This document shows, in pieces, positions 27,710-36,035 of a stretch of 64,000 nucleotides of DNA (within the stretch, counting starts at the first letter, position 1; every line of letters starts with the position of its first letter). The notes beneath the pieces are model-generated. The model was not told the DNA's origin and searched no databases. It worked only from the letters and a program-made list of their open reading frames with translations. The DNA is from DASQPR01 sp963727415. Its GTDB lineage: Bacteria; Actinomycetota; Actinomycetes; Mycobacteriales; Micromonosporaceae. A program made the translations under genes and the position numbers. Location: NCBI GenBank assembly GCA_963727415.1, contig CAVSGF010000002.1, positions 930,001 to 994,000 on the forward strand, written 5' to 3'.

Positions 27710-29044
27710 CTACCAGGGAGTGGCAAGCACCGCCTCGATCACCAGTGCCGTGATCACGCCTCCGGTGACAAGCATCCACGGCATCGACGGCGGCTCGCCG
27801 CCCGGCTGGGCCGGTGCCACGGCGGCCACCGTGAGCCACGGGAAGAACGGCAGCCACGCCGCTTCGACGCCGCCCCGGGCCAGCCCGGCGAGGATCGAGA
27901 ACAGCACCGCCAGCGCGGATCCGACCAGAAACGGCCAGGCCGGGGTGTTCCGGATCTTGCGGGCGCTGGCCACGATCGCCGGGCCGGTGGCGATGAGCAG
28001 CGCGATGATGCTGAGTACCGCCCACCACGGCGCCGAGCGGAACGGTTCGACTCGGGCGGCGAAGTCGGAGTTGGCCGCGATCACCCCGTCCAGCCAGCCG
28101 AAGCCCAGGTGATTGGCGAGCACCAGGGGGACCAGCGCGCCGATTCCGGTACCGATGTTCAGGAACGGCCGGCGCCGGGCGAAGTAGAGAAACACGATCG
28201 AAAGCCCCAGCCAGGCCACGCCGTAGGAGAACATGGCGCCCAGGCCGACCAGCAGCCCGGCCACCACGGACCAGGATGCCGAGGGCCAGCCATGCCGCCG
28301 ATGAGCGCTCGCGTAGACGCCGGCGGCGATCATGGCGGCGCCGAACGCGGCCACCACGGCGTCCATGCTGACGGCGATCCAGATGGCGTACGGCGCCAGC
28401 GCCAGCACCGGCATGTACCGGCGGGCGGTGGCCTCGCCACAGACGTCCTTGACCGTGTAGAGCACCAGCGGCACGGTGGCGACCGCCAGCGCCGTGACCA
28501 GCACCGCGAGGGTGAGCTGATCCTGCACGCCGAGCTTCTCCAGGGACCAGAGCAGCAGCACCGAGCCGGGCGGGTGGCCCCGGGCGGCCAGCGAGTGAGC
28601 CTGCACGTCCTGGGTGAACGTGCGGATGTAGCGCAGCGGATCGTCGCCGACGGCGGCCACGTCCGGCGCGTAGTTGGACTGGTCGAGCAGCGACCGGGTC
28701 AGCCCGGCGGTGCCATCCACCAGTGCCAGGGCGATCGCCCAGGTGAATGCGGACGCGTACGACATCAGCAGGAACGACGGCCAGCGGCGCCGGTCGAACC
28801 AGCCCAGCGCCCAGGCGCCCAGAACGGCGGCGGCGACCGCCGGCGCGAGCAGCGAGAATGGGCTGACTTCCAGGCGGTAGCGGCCGAGGAACGGTGCGCT
28901 GGCGGTGCCCAGCCGGGCTCCACCGGCCACCGCGACCGCGGTCAGCCCGAGGCCGGCGCCGGCCAGCGCCAGCCAGGTCAGCAAGTCAGCGCGCTCGCGC
29001 GCCGAGGCCTGACGCGCGGGTGCTGCGGCGACGACGGTGTCCAC
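27710..29044 (-). CDS. Polytopic membrane protein, possibly GT-C-like
   Basis: About 444 residues with 10-12 predicted membrane helices. The first extracytoplasmic loop contains AHSLAARGHPPGSVLLLW, which recalls the DxD-type loop of GT-C glycosyltransferases or their non-enzymatic relatives, but no clear catalytic motif is seen. The GTG at 29044 (VDTVVAAAPARQ) is a likely start; the frame is open to 29101. I cannot assign a substrate. Convergent with the ABC-F gene. Confidence 0.75.
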   Translation of the reverse strand: MDTVVAAAPARQASARERADLLTWLALAGAGLGLTAVAVAGGARLGTASAPFLGRYRLEVSPFSLLAPAVAAAVLGAWALGWFDRRRWPSFLLMSYASAFTWAIALALVDGTAGLTRSLLDQSNYAPDVAAVGDDPLRYIRTFTQDVQAHSLAARGHPPGSVLLLWSLEKLGVQDQLTLAVLVTALAVATVPLVLYTVKDVCGEATARRYMPVLALAPYAIWIAVSMDAVVAAFGAAMIAAGVYASAHRRHGWPSASWSVVAGLLVGLGAMFSYGVAWLGLSIVFLYFARRRPFLNIGTGIGALVPLVLANHLGFGWLDGVIAANSDFAARVEPFRSAPWWAVLSIIALLIATGPAIVASARKIRNTPAWPFLVGSALAVLFSILAGLARGGVEAAWLPFFPWLTVAAVAPAQPGGEPPSMPWMLVTGGVITALVIEAVLATPW

Positions 29045-29110
29045 GGGGCAACACGGTATCGGGTAGCCGACAAAAGCGCGCGTGACGGCTCGTTTACCCA
29101 TGACATCTCA

Positions 29111-29135
29111 CGCATGATCGTTGCGCATGATCGTT
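29111..29135. repeat. Two direct CGCATGATCGTT repeats in the HTH gene promoter
   Basis: Identical 12-bp copies at 29111-29122 and 29124-29135, each containing GATC, 13 bp apart. They overlap the putative -35 element of the next gene. Confidence 0.8.
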
Positions 29136-29149
29136 CGGCGAGGTCTAAT
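29121..29149 (+). promoter_or_regulatory. Promoter of the small HTH gene
   Basis: TTGCGC (29121-29126), 17-base spacer, TCTAAT (29144-29149). The expected transcript start is about 40 bases before the ATG at 29195. Confidence 0.45.
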
Positions 29150-29194
29150 TGATGAGACCGCCAACACCACTCAATGTGATGTGAGGACTCCACT

Positions 29195-29428
29195 ATGGCA
29201 GCCACTGGAACCACCGCCGCCAGCACCGAGAAGGGTCGCCGGATCGTCGGTACGGAACGCCAGAACCTGGCCAAGGATCTGGTCAAGCGGTATTCAAACG
29301 GGGAAAGCATTCGCGCTCTTGCCTCGTCGACAGGTCGTTCATATGGATTTGTCCATCGGGTTCTGACCGAGTCGGGCGTGGCCCTGCGGCAGCGCGGTGG
29401 TGCCCGGCGCCGCAAGAAGGCGGCCTGA
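29195..29428 (+). CDS. Small single-HTH nucleoid-associated-type protein (SCO1839/Gbn and Rv1473A family)
   Basis: 77 residues: a disordered Ala/Thr-rich start, a single helix-turn-helix (SIRALASSTGRSYGFVHRVL, ~39-58) and a basic tail GGARRRKKAA. This actinobacteria-specific family includes Streptomyces SCO1839 (Gbn), described as a GATC-binding nucleoid protein. Its location between an ABC-F gene and an enoyl-CoA hydratase gene is the conserved synteny. The upstream region carries two GATC-centred repeats, hinting at autoregulation. Confidence 0.85.
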   Translation: MAATGTTAASTEKGRRIVGTERQNLAKDLVKRYSNGESIRALASSTGRSYGFVHRVLTESGVALRQRGGARRRKKAA

Positions 29429-29487
29429 GTTTTCAAGGTCAACGTGACACACCGTGATCTTGACGATCATCAATCGGGTAGCGGCCG

Positions 29488-30243
29488 ATGACCGCGTCTG
29501 AGTCCGGGATCCGGTGGGAACGTGACGGGCCGGTCGCAACGATCACGCTGTGCCGGCCCGACGTCCTTAATGCGCAGACCCCCTCGATGTGGGCAGCACT
29601 GCGCGAAATCGGGCATGAACTGCCCGGGGACGTGCGAGTTGTTGTGGTGCGTGGTGAAGGTCGTGCCTTCTCCGCCGGCATTGACCTGGCCGTAGCGAAC
29701 GGCGGGTTTGCCGGCCTGGCCGGTATGGAGCCGGCCGCGGCGGCGGAGGAGATAGCCGGGTATCAGTCGGCGTTCACGTGGCTCGGCCGCCCCGATGTGA
29801 TCAGCATCGCGGCGGTCCAGGGCCATGCGATCGGTGCCGGTTTCCAACTGGCGCTGGCATGTGACATGCGGGTGGTCACCGCTGACGCAAAGTTCACGAT
29901 GGCCGAGGTCAGTCTCGGCCTGGTGCCCGATCTGGGCGGCACCCGGCCGCTTCTGGACCTGGTGGGCTATGCGCGAGCGGTGGAAATCTGCACCACCGGG
30001 CGGCGGGTCGGTGCCGATGAGGCGTACGCGATCGGCTTGGCGAACGTGGTCGTGCCCGTTGATCAGCTTGAGCAGGCGGTGGCGGACCTGGCCGCCGCGG
30101 TCCTGGCCGGAGCCCGGGACGCCGTCGTCGAGATCAAGGCGCTGCTACGCGGCGCGGCCGAGCGGGATCCGGAGGCCCAGCTGCGGGCCGAGCGGGAGGC
30201 GCAGGTGCGGCGTCTGCGGGGTCTGGCCGGTCTTGGCGATTAG
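29488..30243 (+). CDS. Enoyl-CoA hydratase/isomerase family protein
   Basis: 251 residues of crotonase fold. Oxyanion-hole segments GEGRAFSAGIDLA (~56) and QGHAIGAGFQLALACD (~110) are present. Of the two catalytic glutamates of true enoyl-CoA hydratase, the second is kept (MAEVSLGLVPDLGGT) but the first position is Gln in GFQLAL, so hydration of enoyl-CoA is uncertain and another crotonase-type activity is possible. Equivalent in position to echA12 (Rv1472). Confidence 0.9.
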   Translation: MTASESGIRWERDGPVATITLCRPDVLNAQTPSMWAALREIGHELPGDVRVVVVRGEGRAFSAGIDLAVANGGFAGLAGMEPAAAAEEIAGYQSAFTWLGRPDVISIAAVQGHAIGAGFQLALACDMRVVTADAKFTMAEVSLGLVPDLGGTRPLLDLVGYARAVEICTTGRRVGADEAYAIGLANVVVPVDQLEQAVADLAAAVLAGARDAVVEIKALLRGAAERDPEAQLRAEREAQVRRLRGLAGLGD

Positions 30244-30299
30244 CGGTCCGGTCGGTGCCCGTTTGGGCCTCGTCGGACCCACTTGATAAGACTGGGGCC

Positions 30300-32255
30300 A
30301 TGGCGGGACATGGTGCCAACAGCTGGGGGATGCTGCGCTCGATCCGGCGCGGGGACGAGCTGCGTGGCAAGAAGGTCAATCGGGGTACGGCCCGGCGGGT
30401 GCTGGCGTTTGCCCGGCCGTTCCGACGGGACATCATCGTCTTCTTGTTGACGGTGATCGTCGACGCGGTCATCGGCGTGCTGACCCCGATCCTGGCCGGC
30501 GACGTGATCAACGTCATCAACCGGGGCGGTTCGCAGGCCGGGCGCGACGTGATCCGGATCGCGCTGTTCATCGCCGGTCTGGCCATCGCCGACGCGTTGC
30601 TGTCCCTGGCCCAGCGGTGGTATTCGGCTCGCATCGGCGAGGGGTGCATCTACCAGCTGCGTACCAAGGTCTACGACCACGTGCAGCGGATGCCGTTGCA
30701 GTTCTTCACCCGCACGCAGACCGGCGCGCTGGTCAGCCGGCTGAACAACGATGTCCTGGGAGCGCAGCAGGCGTTCACGTCGACGCTGTCCGGCGTGGTG
30801 TCGAACGTGATCCAGCTGGTGCTCACCGCCGCCGTGATGTTCTCGCTGTCCTGGCAGATCACCGCGCTGTCGCTGGTGATGCTTCCGGTGTTCGTGCTGC
30901 CGGCGCGGCGCGTCGGCCGGAGGCTGGCGGCGATCACCCGGGAGTCGTACCAGCTTGACGCGAAAATGAACGCGACCATGACGGAGCGGTTCGGAGTGGC
31001 CGGCGCTCTGCTGGTCAAGCTGTTCGGCCGGCCCGACGATGAGGCCGACCGGTTCTCGCGCCGCGCCGCCCGGGTCCGCGACATCGGTGTGCAGCAAGCC
31101 ATGTACAGCCGGACGTTCTTCGTGTCGATGCTGCTGGTGGCATCGCTCGCGCAAGCCTTGACATATGGCCTCGGCGGCTGGCTCGCGGTCACCGGGCGTG
31201 GTGGCATCACCGCCGGAACCGTGGTGACCCTGGCGCTGCTGCTGACCCGCCTGTACGGGCCACTGACGTCGCTGTCGAACGTCCGGGTCGACGTGATGAG
31301 CGCGCTGGTCTCCTTCGAGCGCGTCTTCGAGGTGCTCGACCTGCCACCGGCGATCGACGAGAAACCGGATCCGGTCGCTATCCCTGCCGGTGCCGGCGAT
31401 ATCACGTTCGACGACGTCACCTTCCGCTACCCGAGCGCCTCCGAGGTGTCGCTGGCGTCCCTTGAGGACGTGGCGACCCTCGACCGGACGGTGAGCGAGC
31501 CGGTGCTGCGGGGCATCTCGTTCGACGTCAAGCCGGGTCAGATGGTGGCCCTGGTCGGACCGTCCGGTGCGGGCAAGTCGACCACGTCGATGCTGGTCTC
31601 CCGTGTCTATGACGTCACCTCCGGATCGGTGAAGGTCGGCGGTGTCGACGTCCGGGACGCGACTCTGTCGTCGCTGCGTGACACCGTCGGCGTGGTCACC
31701 CAGGACTCGCACCTGTTCCACGAGTCGATCGCGGAGAATCTGCGTTACGCCCAGCCAGGCGCCACCGATGACGAGATCTGGGCGGCGCTCGACGGGGCCC
31801 AGATCGGTGAGCTGGTCCGAAGCCTGCCGGAGGGCCTGGAAACGGTGGTGGGGGAGCGCGGGTACCGGTTCTCCGGCGGGGAGAAGCAGCGCATCGCGAT
31901 CGCCCGGCTGCTGTTGAAGGCGCCGAGCATCGTCATCCTCGACGAGGCGACCGCTCATCTGGACTCCGAGTCCGAGGCGGCGGTTCAGCGGGCCCTGTCG
32001 GTGGCGCTGGCCGGGCGTACCGCGCTGGTGATCGCTCACCGGCTGTCAACGGTACGGGACGCCGACGCGCTGCTCGTGCTGGACAACGGCCGGATCGTCG
32101 AGCGCGGCACGCACGAGCAACTGGTTGCCGCCGGAGGGCTGTATGCCGAGCTGTACCGCACCCAGTTCGCGGTAGCCGACTCGCCTACGCCGTACGTGGA
32201 AGCCGTCGACGATCCGGATCCGGTGGTCGTGGTCGACGGCGAGTACTCCGGCTGA
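30300..32255 (+). CDS. ABC transporter, fused membrane and ATPase domains (half-exporter)
   Basis: 651 residues. Residues ~35-320 form a six-helix exporter domain; residues ~370-620 are the ATPase: Walker A GPSGAGKSTTSM (~420), signature FSGGEKQRIAIA (~524), Walker B IVILDEATAHLDSE (~546), H-loop LVIAHRLST. This is an MsbA/BmrA-type homodimeric exporter of lipid or drug substrates. An unusual insert (~381-400) precedes the Walker A beta strand. The ATG at 30300 (MAGHGANSWG) is preferred to a start at 30255. Confidence 0.93.
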   Translation: MAGHGANSWGMLRSIRRGDELRGKKVNRGTARRVLAFARPFRRDIIVFLLTVIVDAVIGVLTPILAGDVINVINRGGSQAGRDVIRIALFIAGLAIADALLSLAQRWYSARIGEGCIYQLRTKVYDHVQRMPLQFFTRTQTGALVSRLNNDVLGAQQAFTSTLSGVVSNVIQLVLTAAVMFSLSWQITALSLVMLPVFVLPARRVGRRLAAITRESYQLDAKMNATMTERFGVAGALLVKLFGRPDDEADRFSRRAARVRDIGVQQAMYSRTFFVSMLLVASLAQALTYGLGGWLAVTGRGGITAGTVVTLALLLTRLYGPLTSLSNVRVDVMSALVSFERVFEVLDLPPAIDEKPDPVAIPAGAGDITFDDVTFRYPSASEVSLASLEDVATLDRTVSEPVLRGISFDVKPGQMVALVGPSGAGKSTTSMLVSRVYDVTSGSVKVGGVDVRDATLSSLRDTVGVVTQDSHLFHESIAENLRYAQPGATDDEIWAALDGAQIGELVRSLPEGLETVVGERGYRFSGGEKQRIAIARLLLKAPSIVILDEATAHLDSESEAAVQRALSVALAGRTALVIAHRLSTVRDADALLVLDNGRIVERGTHEQLVAAGGLYAELYRTQFAVADSPTPYVEAVDDPDPVVVVDGEYSG

Positions 32256-32336
32256 ACGGCCGTCCCGGTGCCGGCACGGCCGGCGATCCCGATCGGCCCG
32301 GCGATCCCGATCGGGCTGGTCCCGCCGGGCGGCCGA

Positions 32337-32416
32337 CGGCGTAACCGATCGACGGCGTAACGGGTGGACGGCGTAACGGGTGGACGGCGTAACGGGTGGA
32401 CGGGGTGACCGGTTAG
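32337..32416. repeat. Tandem repeat, 5 x 16 bp, ten bases before an SDR start codon
   Basis: Units at 32337, 32353, 32369, 32385 and 32401. Three (32353, 32369, 32385) are identical, CGGCGTAACGGGTGGA; the outer two are degenerate. The array ends 10 bases before the ATG at 32427 and so covers the expected promoter. Confidence 0.92.
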
Positions 32417-32426
32417 GTTTGACGCT

Positions 32427-33176
32427 ATGGACCTTGGACTCGCTGGACGCGTCTACGTCATCACCGGGGCCTCGCGCGGTCTCGGCTACGCAACCGCCGC
32501 CGCCCTCGCCGCCGAGGGCGCGCGGCTGGTGCTGTCGTCACGGAATGCTGAGGCGGTGGCCGCCGCGGCCAAGCGCCTCGGTGCCATCGGCGTGCCGGCC
32601 GACAATGCCGATCCGGCCGCACCGACCCGGGTGATCGACGCCGCCATCGACGCGTACGGCCAAGTGGACGGTGGTCTCATCTCGGTCGGCGGGCCGCCGG
32701 CCGGTACCGCCGCGGGCGTCAGCGACGAGCAATGGCTGACCTCGTTCCGGACCGTGTTCCTGGGTGCCGTCCGATTCGCCCGTACCCTGGCCAACCGCCT
32801 GGAACCCGGCGGTTCCGTCGGGCTGGTGCTGTCGTCGTCGGTACGGGTACCGATCCCCGGGCTCGGCATCTCCAATGGCCTGCGCCCGGGCCTCGCCGGT
32901 GTCGTCAAGGACATGGCCGGCGAGTTCGGCCCGCGGGGCGTACGCCTGGTGAGCCTCCTGCCCGGGAGCATCTACACCGACCGGATCAAGGAGATCCACG
33001 ACGGCACCGGGGACCCCGAGGCCGCCCGTACCCGGGCCGAGGCCGCCATCCCGCTGCGCCGGATCGGCGATCCCGAGGAGTTCGGCCGGGTCGCGGCATT
33101 CATGCTGTCGCCGGCGGCCAGCTACGTGACCGGCACCACGATCGCCGTCGACGGTGGCGCGACGCCCGGCCTGTGA
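32427..33176 (+). CDS. SDR-family protein lacking the classical catalytic Tyr and Lys
   Basis: 249 residues of Rossmann fold with NAD(P) motif TGASRGLGYA (~13). Where classical SDRs have YxxxK, this protein reads ISNGLRPGLAGVVK, aligning Ser and Arg at the Tyr and Lys positions; the NNAG element is also altered (ISVGGPPAG). The C-terminal VTGTTIAVDGG matches the family. It belongs to a divergent SDR group (SNxLRP type) common in actinomycetes, of unclear activity. Overlaps the next gene (TGATG). Confidence 0.88.
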   Translation: MDLGLAGRVYVITGASRGLGYATAAALAAEGARLVLSSRNAEAVAAAAKRLGAIGVPADNADPAAPTRVIDAAIDAYGQVDGGLISVGGPPAGTAAGVSDEQWLTSFRTVFLGAVRFARTLANRLEPGGSVGLVLSSSVRVPIPGLGISNGLRPGLAGVVKDMAGEFGPRGVRLVSLLPGSIYTDRIKEIHDGTGDPEAARTRAEAAIPLRRIGDPEEFGRVAAFMLSPAASYVTGTTIAVDGGATPGL

Positions 33177-33808
33177 TGACCGATCCGGGGTACCGGATCC
33201 GTCCGGTCTCGCCGGAGGTGCTGGCGGGGGAGTTGAGCGAGCGCCTGCTGGGCATGGCCGGGCTGATCCGGGTCGCCATCGACGGCGCCGCTGCGCTACG
33301 TCCCGGCGATCTCGGCGCCGGTATCGCCCAGCGGCTGCGCACCGCCGGCCGGTTCGCCCTGCACGTCTCGACCGACGACTTCCTGCTGCCCGCCTCGCAG
33401 CGGTACGAGTTCGGCCGTACCAGCCCGGAGGCGTTCTACGACGGATGGCGGGACATCCGAGGGCTGCGCCGCGAGGTGCTCGACGCCGCGCGGGCCGGCC
33501 GGGCGCTGCCGGCGCTGTGGCGCACCGACGTCGACCGTTCCGCCCGGGCCGCTTATGTGGACGTGCCCGCCGACGCCGTGATCCTGGTCAGCGGCCAGTT
33601 CCTGCTCGGCGGCGGCCTGCCGTTCGAGCTGGAGGTTCACCTGGAGGCGTCCGACGCGGCGCTGGCCCGCCGGACCCCGGACGAGCAGCGGTGGACCCTT
33701 CCGGCGTACACCCGGTACCGCGACGAGGTGATGCCGTCCACGTTCGCCGGGGTGGTGGTCCGGATGGAGGATCCGGGCCACCCGGCTCTCATGGAAGCGG
33801 GCGCGTAG
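33176..33808 (+). CDS. Uridine-kinase-like P-loop protein with degenerate P-loop
   Basis: 210 residues. Actinomycete relatives are annotated uridine kinase. The P-loop strand and loop are recognisable as IRVAIDGAAALRPGDLG (~28-44), but the expected GKS/T of Walker A is missing, and the body (STDDFLLPASQRYEFG, RTSPEAFYDGWRD) retains the kinase-like lid region. ATP-dependent kinase activity is doubtful. Coupled to the SDR by TGATG; convergent with acnR, only 3 bases away. Confidence 0.8.
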   Translation: MTDPGYRIRPVSPEVLAGELSERLLGMAGLIRVAIDGAAALRPGDLGAGIAQRLRTAGRFALHVSTDDFLLPASQRYEFGRTSPEAFYDGWRDIRGLRREVLDAARAGRALPALWRTDVDRSARAAYVDVPADAVILVSGQFLLGGGLPFELEVHLEASDAALARRTPDEQRWTLPAYTRYRDEVMPSTFAGVVVRMEDPGHPALMEAGA

Positions 33809-33811
33809 CCG

Positions 33812-34384
33812 CTACGCCTTGCGGACGGCGGCCTCGACGAGGTCCAGCACCGGTTCCAGGTTCTCCGCCGGCCGCCCGGTGGCCAAGTGCAGCACCAGCC
33901 CGTCGTACGCCAGCTCAAGGAACTGGGCCAGCGTCTCGATCGGCACGTCGGTGCGGATAGCGCCGGCGTCCAGTTGGCGTCGAAGGCGCTCGCGGGTCGC
34001 CGCCGCGAGCGCCGCCACCGGCGCCGACCAGCGGGACGCGAAGTCGGGATCGGTGCGCAGCCGCCGCGACACTTCGAGCTGGCTGCCGAGCCACCCGATG
34101 GTGTCGGCGTTGCCGCCCCCGGCGAGCAGGTCCCGCATCACCTGGACCAGACCGTTCTTCGCTACCGTCGTGACCATCGCGTTGGCGTCGTCGGTCGCGA
34201 CCGCGATGAACAGCGCTTCCTTGTCCTTGAAGTGGTGGAAGATGGCGCCGCGGGACAGCCCGGTCTCTTTCTCCAGGAGCCGCACCGTGGCACCCTCGTA
34301 GCCGTAGCGGGCAAAGCAGGCCCGCGCGCCGTCCAGGATTTCCTGGCGGCGCGCCTCGAGCTGGCGCGGGCTCACCCTGGGCAC
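33812..34384 (-). CDS. acnR: TetR-family repressor of aconitase, AcnR
   Basis: 190 residues. The sequence follows AcnR of Corynebacterium: ARACFARYGYEGATVRLLE, ETGLSRGAIFHHFKDKEALF (HTH), AMVTTVAKNGLVQVMRDLL and RLRTDPDFASRW. AcnR represses the aconitase gene. In relatives it sits next to acnA; here acnA is about 4.4 kb away with six genes between. The GTG start at 34384 lies 11 bases from an 18-bp palindrome that fills its own promoter spacer. Confidence 0.9.
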   Translation of the reverse strand: MPRVSPRQLEARRQEILDGARACFARYGYEGATVRLLEKETGLSRGAIFHHFKDKEALFIAVATDDANAMVTTVAKNGLVQVMRDLLAGGGNADTIGWLGSQLEVSRRLRTDPDFASRWSAPVAALAAATRERLRRQLDAGAIRTDVPIETLAQFLELAYDGLVLHLATGRPAENLEPVLDLVEAAVRKA

Positions 34385-34390
34385 CCTGTG

Positions 34391-34419
34391 ATCATAAGCC
34401 GTACGTACGGCTTGAATAA
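34391..34419 (-). promoter_or_regulatory. acnR promoter with embedded AcnR operator
   Basis: On the minus strand TATGAT (34391-34396) is a near-consensus -10 with the start codon 6 bases further, implying a leaderless message. The 17-base spacer before it is almost entirely the perfect 18-bp palindrome AAGCCGTACGTACGGCTT (34396-34413). The -35 equivalent is TTATTC (34414-34419). Confidence 0.75.
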
Positions 34420-34446
34420 ACCGGCGGCCGGTTGATCATGTGCTCC

Positions 34447-34612
34447 GGCGGCCCCACGTACTGTTCCTGAGCTGTCGGCAGAGGCTGAGGCGGCGCCCAG
34501 TGCGCCGCCGGCCAGGGGGTGTATACCGGTGATGTATGCGCTCGCGCCGACAACGCCGCCGGAGGCCCTGTGGGCCCGCCGCACTCCAGCCACGCAGTTC
34601 AGGAACAAGCAC
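34447..34612. repeat. MITE-like dispersed repeat, copy 1
   Basis: About 165 bp, with ends TGTTCCTGAGCTGTCGGC and (reverse complement) CTTGTTCCTGAACTGCG that are imperfect inverted repeats. The same element occurs inverted at about 63571-63740, sharing GTCGGCAGAGG, GCGCCGCCGG, ACCGACAACGCCGCCGGAGG-like and CCAGCCACGCAGTT blocks. No open frame is conserved, so it is a non-autonomous or relic element. Exact ends are uncertain by a few bases. Confidence 0.65.
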
Positions 34613-34696
34613 TACGGTCCGTGCATGAGTACGAACTATTAAACGATCGTCGATCTCGAGGCGACCCAGGACGAAGCGCCGGCGCTCGCCGATCGT

Positions 34697-35152
34697 GTGG
34701 TGACTTGGCTGATCGAGAACCAGATCACTCGACCGGAACGACCGGGTGCCGGCCGCACTGGTGATCCGCGCTGCCAACCCGGCTCGTCATGCGCACGCAG
34801 CAGACCTACCACGATCCTCGGCACCCGGCCGCATGGGTTGAACGTGATCACTGAACGCCGGGTGTTCCACTCGATGGAGATCACGGTCGGGTGCCCCGAC
34901 TGCGGCGCCGATCAGCCATGGGACGAGGTGGAGCCGTCGGTCAGCGACTGGCATGCCGGTGGCACCGGGATCCGTCGCTGCTCAGCATGCGGGCGGTGGT
35001 GCGGCCTCAACGACTGGAACTGGGACCCGCCGTGGGGACTCGGCTGCCTCGGTTTCGAGTTCTGGGGCTGGTGGCCGCTGACCGACGCGTTCATCGCGGA
35101 GGTCGCCGGGCTGCTCGAGCATCGCGTGGCGGTCCCGTACGGCAGGATCTGA
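34697..35152 (+). CDS. Zinc-ribbon-containing hypothetical protein (N-terminus interrupted by in-frame stop)
   Basis: The open part is 151 residues with a treble-clef-like pair of cysteine knuckles, VGCPDCGADQP (~64) and RRCSACGRWCGLN (~92), then a Trp-rich segment. A coding frame with good codon usage extends upstream to an ATG at 34625 (MSTNY) but a TAA at 34640-34642 interrupts it; TIVDLEATQDEAPALADR then leads into the annotated start. Either the message starts at 34694/34697 or the gene is broken. The ATG at 34625 lies only about 15 bases after the MITE-like repeat. Function unknown. Confidence 0.65.
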   Translation: MVTWLIENQITRPERPGAGRTGDPRCQPGSSCARSRPTTILGTRPHGLNVITERRVFHSMEITVGCPDCGADQPWDEVEPSVSDWHAGGTGIRRCSACGRWCGLNDWNWDPPWGLGCLGFEFWGWWPLTDAFIAEVAGLLEHRVAVPYGRI

Positions 35153-35159
35153 TGCGAGG

Positions 35160-36035
35160 ATGGGCGTCATGAAGACCTGGCCGGCGTACGAGTCGGAGCC
35201 CCCTGAGACCCTGATCGTGGCGGCCATCCAGGCCGAACCGGTGCCCGGTGACGTGGCCGGCAACGCCAAGATCGGCGCCCGGCTGTCCGGCGCCGCAGCC
35301 GACCAGGGCGCCCGGATCGCGGTACTGCCGGAGCTGTTCCTGCCCGCGTACCACCCGCCCACTCTCGCCGTGGATCCGGCCACGGACGTCGCCGCCGACG
35401 CCGATCGGGTGGTCGACGACGAGCGCTTGGACCCCTTGCGCGAGGTCGCTCGCGACCGCGGAATCGTGATCGTGGTCGGGGCGGCGGTACGGCACGGCGA
35501 CGGGCGCCGTACCTGTTCTTCGCTGGTCGTCGACCGGCTTGGGCGAGTCACCGCCGCCTACGACAAGCAGCAGTTGTGGGGACCGGACGAGAACTCGCTG
35601 TTCGCCGCCGGAGCCGACGGCGCCACCATAACCGTCGACGGCTGGAGGTTCGGGCTGGGCATCTGCTACGACGGCTGCTTCCCGGAGCATGGCCGGGCGG
35701 CCGCGGCCGCCGGTGCCGACGGGTACCTGATCCCCAGCGGGTACGTGGTCGGCTCCGAGCACCGGCGCGACGTCTACTACCCGGCCCGGGCACTGGACAA
35801 CACGATGTACGTGGCGTTCGCCAACGCCGTCGGGGGCGAGACTCCGTACGAGTTCAACGGAGGCGCCGCGATCTACGATCCGGAGGGGCGGGCGCTTGGC
35901 CAGGCCGCCGACGCGGGCGAATGCGTGGTAGTGGCCGAACTGTCCAGGAATGCCCTGGCGGCTACCCGAGCCGATCACTCCATGCTCGCCGACCGGCGGG
36001 CGCACCTGGGCGGGCGCAGGTTCGTGCAGGCGTGA
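35160..36035 (+). CDS. Carbon-nitrogen hydrolase (nitrilase superfamily)
   Basis: 291 residues. The catalytic triad is visible: Glu in VLPELFLPAYH (~59), Lys in YDKQQLWGPDEN (~137) and Cys in GLGICYDGCFPEHGR (~170). Members hydrolyse amides or nitriles (omega-amidase, N-carbamoyl hydrolase, beta-ureidopropionase types); the specificity is not fixed by the sequence. The ATG at 35160 follows the previous stop codon by 7 bases, so the two may be co-transcribed. Confidence 0.9.
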   Translation: MGVMKTWPAYESEPPETLIVAAIQAEPVPGDVAGNAKIGARLSGAAADQGARIAVLPELFLPAYHPPTLAVDPATDVAADADRVVDDERLDPLREVARDRGIVIVVGAAVRHGDGRRTCSSLVVDRLGRVTAAYDKQQLWGPDENSLFAAGADGATITVDGWRFGLGICYDGCFPEHGRAAAAAGADGYLIPSGYVVGSEHRRDVYYPARALDNTMYVAFANAVGGETPYEFNGGAAIYDPEGRALGQAADAGECVVVAELSRNALAATRADHSMLADRRAHLGGRRFVQA

